Source: Bacteroidota bacterium (GTDB taxonomy: Bacteria > Bacteroidota > Rhodothermia > Rhodothermales > UBA10348). Taken from it: a DNA stretch of 10,048 nt. Numbering within the stretch: position 1 is the first letter of the stretch; each line of letters opens with the position of its first letter. Of the stretch, positions 6,190-10,048 are shown in pieces. The translations under genes were made by a program, and so were the position numbers. The notes beneath the pieces were generated by a model that did no database searches, was not told the DNA's origin, and worked only from the letters and a program-made list of their open reading frames with translations. The stretch lies in NCBI GenBank assembly GCA_018623785.1, contig JAAZVD010000034.1, positions 1 through 10,048 of the forward strand. The letters run 5' to 3'.

Positions 6190-7386
6190 TCACGAAGGAT
6201 CCTTGATGACGGTGGACCTGCGACCAAGGGCCTCATCCACTCCGGTCAAGAAGAATAGGGATGCTTCTTCCCACGAATAGGCCTGACGGGCAGCGGGAAT
6301 ATTGGCTCGCCACCGCGATTGCTTTTGCGCGTCCAGCATGGCCTTCATGGCCTCAGCAACGTGCTCCGGATGGTTCGGCGACGCCGTCATCCCGATATCA
6401 TGACGAGCAATTACGGCTCGGATTTCGGGTAGGTCCGCTCCGAGAACGGGCAGGCCGGCATGGATGTAATCGAACAACTTGTTCGGCAAGGCATAGCGAT
6501 GGTTGAGGCAGGTGTCTTCCAACATGGTGATGCCCACGTCAGCATCCCGGATGGTATCGCGGATAGCATCCGGGGATACCGGTTCTAAGAAATGAACCCG
6601 TTCGGTCAGACCATGCGTGCGTGCAAGGTCTCGCATTCGATTCATTTCCGAGCCATAGCCCAGGAAGGCAAGATGTACTGAATCCACCCGGCGCAAGGCT
6701 TCCAGCAGGATCGGTCCTCCCCGCTGCGCTTTCATCTGACCCAGGTGAACGAAAATAGGACTCGTGATCCCAAGCCGATCCCGCAGGCTGCGGACGGGGT
6801 TTGCGAGGTCTGGCAGCGTGGTCGGTGGCGCATTATGCACGACGCGGGGCCTCTGGATCCCGTAATCCGATCTGAGTGTATCGGCAATCGAATCCGAGAC
6901 CGTAAAAACCGCGTTGGCCCGGCCGATGTGGGAGCGCTCCACGTGCCGCCACCACCACCTTGCCCACGGCTTACCGACCGTGCCGGCAACGTGCGGATAA
7001 TATTCGCGGGCATCGTAAGACAAGGCAGCACCGAGGTCATCCGCACGTCGCCGGCACGCAGCCAGCGCGTACAAATCGGAAGCATGCACGATGTCAGCAT
7101 GCACATCGGAGAGCGTCTCCCTGAAAAGCCGATCCACATGTCGGAAGAACAGGGGCCCCTTGCCAGAGGGACGAGCAAGGTCATGAACTGTAATCGAAGC
7201 AGGGAGGGGGGGAGCAGGTGCTTTTCCTGCCAGATGCCAAACCTCGACGATATATCCCGCATCGGAGAGGCTCCGAAGCTGCTTGAGGGCGCGACTGTTC
7301 CGGTAGAGTTCTCCCGTCATCACGAAAGCCATCTTCGCCAGATGGTCCGACACGCTCCGGAACGATGATGAGGCTGTGGGAGGCAT
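6190..7386 (-). CDS. GT4-family (GT-B fold) glycosyltransferase
   Basis: This is a cytoplasmic glycosyltransferase that likely moves a sugar from a nucleotide donor onto an envelope glycan, lipid or small acceptor; donor and acceptor cannot be read from the sequence. It has 398 aa with two Rossmann-like halves. The N-terminal acceptor half contains HASDLYALA (101-109) and YDAREYYPH (124-132). The hinge region ends at VVHNAPP. The C-terminal donor half has FVHLGQMKAQRGG (212-224, the usual Lys/Arg contact for the donor phosphates), LGYG, and PNKLFDYIHAGLPVLGADLPEI (301-322). In this last block the E-x7-E type site reads Asp306 with Glu321 downstream, a conservative variant. The start is ambiguous: ATG at 7386, or ATGs at 7332 and 7320 closer to the conserved first strand (MAFVMTGE). 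No good Shine-Dalgarno marks any of them. It is divergent from the repressor gene and shares its intergenic region. Confidence 0.88.
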   Translation of the reverse strand: MPPTASSSFRSVSDHLAKMAFVMTGELYRNSRALKQLRSLSDAGYIVEVWHLAGKAPAPPLPASITVHDLARPSGKGPLFFRHVDRLFRETLSDVHADIVHASDLYALAACRRRADDLGAALSYDAREYYPHVAGTVGKPWARWWWRHVERSHIGRANAVFTVSDSIADTLRSDYGIQRPRVVHNAPPTTLPDLANPVRSLRDRLGITSPIFVHLGQMKAQRGGPILLEALRRVDSVHLAFLGYGSEMNRMRDLARTHGLTERVHFLEPVSPDAIRDTIRDADVGITMLEDTCLNHRYALPNKLFDYIHAGLPVLGADLPEIRAVIARHDIGMTASPNHPEHVAEAMKAMLDAQKQSRWRANIPAARQAYSWEEASLFFLTGVDEALGRRSTVIKDPS

Positions 7387-7508
7387 GAACGAGGGTGGAA
7401 GTGGAACCAGTACGAGGGTCTAACCTCCGGTGGGGAGGCGTTGATCCGTAGCTGTTCGAGCACGGCGTATTACCCGGGCCGGTGTCAGCACGTATTGGAA
7501 TTATGACT

Positions 7509-7538
7509 TTGCGCAAAAGAACCCGCCATCCGTATCAT
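7509..7538 (+). promoter_or_regulatory. Candidate promoter of the LacI-type repressor gene
   Basis: TTGCGC (7509-7514, 4 of 6 with the -35 consensus) and TATCAT (7533-7538, 5 of 6 with the -10 consensus) are separated by 18 bases. The palindromic operator starts three bases after the -10 box and would cover the transcription start, the classic position for autorepression. Confidence 0.5.
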
Positions 7539-7541
7539 GTA

Positions 7542-7555
7542 TGTAAGCGCTTACA
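7542..7555. promoter_or_regulatory. Perfect palindromic LacI-family operator
   Basis: TGTAAGCGCTTACA is a perfect 14-bp palindrome centred on CpG, about 100 bp before the repressor start codon and just downstream of its candidate -10 box. It matches the site before the phosphorylase gene at 13 of 14 positions. It probably mediates autoregulation of the repressor and, through readthrough, control of the downstream GH13 gene. The divergent glycosyltransferase start is about 155 bp away on the other side. Confidence 0.85.
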
Positions 7556-7653
7556 GTTCGTACTCGCTGCGCGCTTGCTCGTCAGGCATCCTGCTGATTC
7601 CTGCACCCGGGCCGGTGTTCAACGGGCCGCTACCAATCAGAGGCAGATTCTAC

Positions 7654-8670
7654 GTGGGCATCACGATTTACGATATTGCAAAAGAGGCCGGGGTTTCTAT
7701 TGCCACCGTCTCTCGGGTATTCAATAACAACCCTCGCGTGTCCGAGGGGACCCGTGCCATCGTCCAGGAGGTAGCCGATCGGCTGGGCTACCAACCCCAT
7801 GTTTCTGCCCGAAGCCTGGCCCGCAGGCAAACCGAGACGATCTCGGCCATCGTGCCCATGCTTTCGAACTATTTCTATGCGGAAGTGCTGAAGGGGCTAC
7901 AGGATCGCATGTCGGCTACACCTTTCGATCTGTTGGTGTACTCGGCACCCACGCTGGATGACGTCGGTGAGCAGGCCGAAAAAGCGTTGCATCGAGGACG
8001 CTCTGCGGGAGTCATGCTTTTTTCAGCGCCCGTCAAGGGCGATCTGGAGCGGCAGCTGCAGCAGTCCGATACGCCGGTAGTTCTTGTTGATTGTTACCAT
8101 CCAGGCTATGACTCGATTTCTACCGACAACCGGCTCGGTGGAGAAATTGCAGCTGAATATTTACTTGCGGCAGGTGTACAAGAGCCGGCCGTACTGATGG
8201 CCAATCCCCTTTCGGTACCGGCAAGTCACCGTATGGAGGGGTTTCGTGGAATGCTGGAGCGTAATGGGATCAGTCTGGCGCCCAGTCATCTGGTCGTTTC
8301 TTCGGAGGGTTATCATGATGGATTCAATGAGCAGGCAGGCTATGATGGCATGATGTCGCTTCTGGAAGCAGGCATTGTACCCGATGGCGTTTTTGCGACC
8401 TCCGACGTTCAGGCCATCGGAGCCATGGACGCACTTCGTAATTCTGAGTACAAGGTGCCTGAGGATGTTCAGGTCATTGGTTTCGATGATTTGCCCATCG
8501 CTCGGTACCTGGGTCTTACGACACTGAGGCAGCCCATGCACGAAATGGGAGGACGTGCATTCGATTTGCTCATGGAGCGAATGGTCCATCCGGAGTCGAC
8601 CGTAGCGCACACCGTCTTTGCACCGGCCTTGGTGGATCGTCAGACGACGCGCTCCGCCATCGTCGCTTGA
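7654..8670 (+). CDS. LacI/GalR-family transcriptional repressor, likely of alpha-glucan genes
   Basis: This is a DNA-binding repressor released or activated by a small effector, probably a sugar. I chose the GTG at 7654 (338 aa, the usual length), preceded by AGAGG at 7639-7643, because the family always begins near ITIYDIAKEAG. The longer frame from 7537 would translate through the operator. The helix-turn-helix spans residues 5-24 (VSIATVSRVFNNN); Ile16-Ala17 in the recognition helix resemble the Met-Ala of CcpA and Val-Ala of GalR. The hinge region (SARSLARRQTE) contains the Leu that inserts at the central CpG. The rest is a periplasmic-binding-protein-like sensor, ending with the family hallmarks VIGFDDLPIARYLGLTTLRQP. 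A GH13 gene follows after 46 bases with no separate operator, and both operators in the window fit this protein. The family is certain; the effector is inferred. Confidence 0.95.
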   Translation: MGITIYDIAKEAGVSIATVSRVFNNNPRVSEGTRAIVQEVADRLGYQPHVSARSLARRQTETISAIVPMLSNYFYAEVLKGLQDRMSATPFDLLVYSAPTLDDVGEQAEKALHRGRSAGVMLFSAPVKGDLERQLQQSDTPVVLVDCYHPGYDSISTDNRLGGEIAAEYLLAAGVQEPAVLMANPLSVPASHRMEGFRGMLERNGISLAPSHLVVSSEGYHDGFNEQAGYDGMMSLLEAGIVPDGVFATSDVQAIGAMDALRNSEYKVPEDVQVIGFDDLPIARYLGLTTLRQPMHEMGGRAFDLLMERMVHPESTVAHTVFAPALVDRQTTRSAIVA

Positions 8671-8716
8671 CGCAGGCAGACCGGCACATCCTCCATCTCA
8701 GCTGCATGAACCCATC

Positions 8717-10048
8717 ATGTTCCAACGCAATCTGAAAGGCATTCTTCTTCTGACCGTTGCGGCCCTTGGCATTGTTGCTTCCGGTCGTCCTGTGGAGGCT
8801 GAGGCACAAGCTGTCAATGTGCCTTTCCGGTATCCCGTGGAGGACAACCATATTTCAGCAAGTCTGCCCGGGACCTTCAACGGATGGAACAACGGTTCTT
8901 CCACCGCTATGACCCGGGTCGATTCCTTGGGAGAGTGGTACAAGCGTCAGACGTTCACGGTCGGGCAGTCGGTGGAGTACAAGTTTTTCGTGACCTCAAC
9001 GTCCGGGACCAACTGGATTACCGATCCTTACAATCCGCGGTCGAATCCCGCGGATAACAACAACTCAATGCTGACCGTAGCTGACCCCATGGTGGTCCAG
9101 CTTATCCCGCAACACACGGCAGAAGGATTGGTCAGCTACATTACGGCAGGCGTCATTACCTCTGAGCCAATACAGTCCGTGACGCTCTCTGTTGCCGGGG
9201 CCACGCCGGTCGATGTGGGTGACCGATTCAACCCTACCAGTGGCGTCCTGCGGGTAGCGCTGGACAGTCCGGTAGTCCAAGGTACCCGGTTTGAGGTTAC
9301 CGTAACGACCCGGGAAGGCACCGCATCGGCCTCCTTTGGCACGCTGGTCGGGGGTCTTACGCTTCAAACACCGTCGCGCCGCACCGTCATGGATACGATC
9401 CGTCTTCAGGGTCTGGCGGCAGACGCCACCGGTCAGGTCGATCCCTCCTTGACTTCGGTACGTTTGCTGAGGGAGGGTATCCATGTTGCTGACCTGCCGG
9501 TCTCCAACGGGCAGATTGATGGTAGTGCTTCCCTGCAGCACGGCGCGAATACTTTCCGACTTGCGGCTACCATTGGCGGTCAGGAGTTCGAGAGTGATGA
9601 GATCCTGATCACCCGGTGGAAGGGCCCGATGGAGGAGCGCTTGTTTGACATACAGGTTACGGGCGAGGGATCCATTGTCAACCTTGAAGTCATCGAAACG
9701 GAGGCATCTCCCGGACTCTCCTCGATTCGGTATTTCCCGGATGAAGCACTTTCCACCGCGGGTTTCCTACAGTTCATTGAAGGCGGATCGATGGCTGTTG
9801 CATCGGCATCGGGGCCAGGGGAGCTTTACGTCACGGTAGAGGTCACGGCCGTCGACGGCCGGACTGACAAGGCTCGCGCGGCTATTCGTGTGGCTCTCGA
9901 CGGCTCCATTTCCACGTTCGAATGGGCCGACAAAGCGTCATGGATCGATCAGGCGGTCGTGTACGAGGTCTTTCCGTTCTCCTTCGGCCCGGTCGAAGCC
10001 AGTGGATCGATCGGAAACGAGGGTAATCGTCTGAATGAGATCCGGGCC
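8717..10048 (+). CDS. Secreted GH13 alpha-amylase-family enzyme, 3' end outside the window
   Basis: The frame is open from ATG 8717 to the right edge (444 codons, no stop), so only the N-terminal part is seen. A signal peptide (residues 1 to about 31: MFQRNLKG, a hydrophobic core, then VEAEAQA) indicates export. Residues 34-120 resemble a CBM48/AMPK-beta-type glycogen-binding E-set domain: FRYPVEDNHISASLPGTFNGWNN, later YKFFV, then NWITDPYNPRSNP. Residues 125-400 look like two or three Ig-like beta modules. The GH13 barrel begins at about 408 with ASWIDQAVVYEVFPFSF, a typical first-strand block, followed by GNRLNEI. The catalytic Asp/Glu/Asp lie beyond the window, so amylase, neopullulanase or another GH13 specificity cannot be told apart. 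It follows the repressor gene by 46 bases and is probably cotranscribed. No clear Shine-Dalgarno is visible; an ATG at 8706 is in a frame that soon stops. Confidence 0.88.
   Translation, partial: MFQRNLKGILLLTVAALGIVASGRPVEAEAQAVNVPFRYPVEDNHISASLPGTFNGWNNGSSTAMTRVDSLGEWYKRQTFTVGQSVEYKFFVTSTSGTNWITDPYNPRSNPADNNNSMLTVADPMVVQLIPQHTAEGLVSYITAGVITSEPIQSVTLSVAGATPVDVGDRFNPTSGVLRVALDSPVVQGTRFEVTVTTREGTASASFGTLVGGLTLQTPSRRTVMDTIRLQGLAADATGQVDPSLTSVRLLREGIHVADLPVSNGQIDGSASLQHGANTFRLAATIGGQEFESDEILITRWKGPMEERLFDIQVTGEGSIVNLEVIETEASPGLSSIRYFPDEALSTAGFLQFIEGGSMAVASASGPGELYVTVEVTAVDGRTDKARAAIRVALDGSISTFEWADKASWIDQAVVYEVFPFSFGPVEASGSIGNEGNRLNEIRA

Larger units (their letters stand above)
7472..7618. repeat. 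Exact 14-bp direct repeat flanking the operator
   Basis: ACCCGGGCCGGTGT occurs at 7472-7485 and again at 7605-7618. The copies lie 56 and 49 bases on either side of the repressor operator. An exact 14-bp repeat in a 267-base intergenic region is unlikely by chance, even allowing for its GC content. The first copy is closer to the glycosyltransferase start and the second lies in the repressor leader. Role unknown. Confidence 0.55.

Noticed and set aside
5700..6280. Plus-strand open frames opposite the thioredoxin-like gene
   Set aside because: The minus-strand gene has a signal peptide, CGWC motif and cis-Pro; the opposite frames show no family features.
7537..7653. N-terminal extension of the repressor from an ATG at 7537
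   Set aside because: It would translate through the operator and add 39 residues before the conserved LacI-family start; the GTG at 7654 is more plausible.

Overview
The window looks like part of the chromosome of a moderately GC-rich Gram-negative heterotroph. A lipobox, two Sec-type signal peptides and a periplasmic thioredoxin imply an outer membrane or periplasm. Shine-Dalgarno sequences are weak or absent at many starts, and a secreted GH13 enzyme carries long Ig-like modules. Both would fit a Bacteroidota/Rhodothermota-type lineage, but that assignment is inference; no rRNA or other marker gene is present.

Layout from left to right: (1) the 3' part of a small membrane protein (+), overlapping tail-to-tail with (2) an alpha-glucan phosphorylase (-). 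(3) A divergent intergenic region holds a LacI-type operator on the phosphorylase side. (4) prmC (+) follows. (5) Three imperfect 20-bp tandem repeats lie before a tightly packed plus-strand cluster: a lipoprotein, a nitrilase-superfamily amidohydrolase and a small protein of unknown function. (6) A minus-strand pair converges on that cluster: a GT4 glycosyltransferase followed by a secreted thioredoxin-fold protein. (7) A second divergent intergenic region carries a perfect palindromic operator. (8) A LacI/GalR-family repressor gene (+) follows, then (9) the 5' part of a secreted GH13 alpha-amylase-family gene that runs off the right edge.

The main connection is a probable alpha-glucan (starch, maltodextrin or glycogen) regulon. 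TGTAAACGCTTACA, before the phosphorylase, and TGTAAGCGCTTACA, before the repressor, differ at one base and are more than 5 kb apart. The repressor has the DNA-reading residues expected for such CpG-centred sites, and it sits directly upstream of a predicted extracellular alpha-glucan hydrolase. The simplest model is that one local repressor controls extracellular glucan breakdown, intracellular phosphorolysis and its own synthesis. Nothing here indicates phage, an IS element, CRISPR or a defence system, and no stretch longer than about 270 bases lacks a gene.
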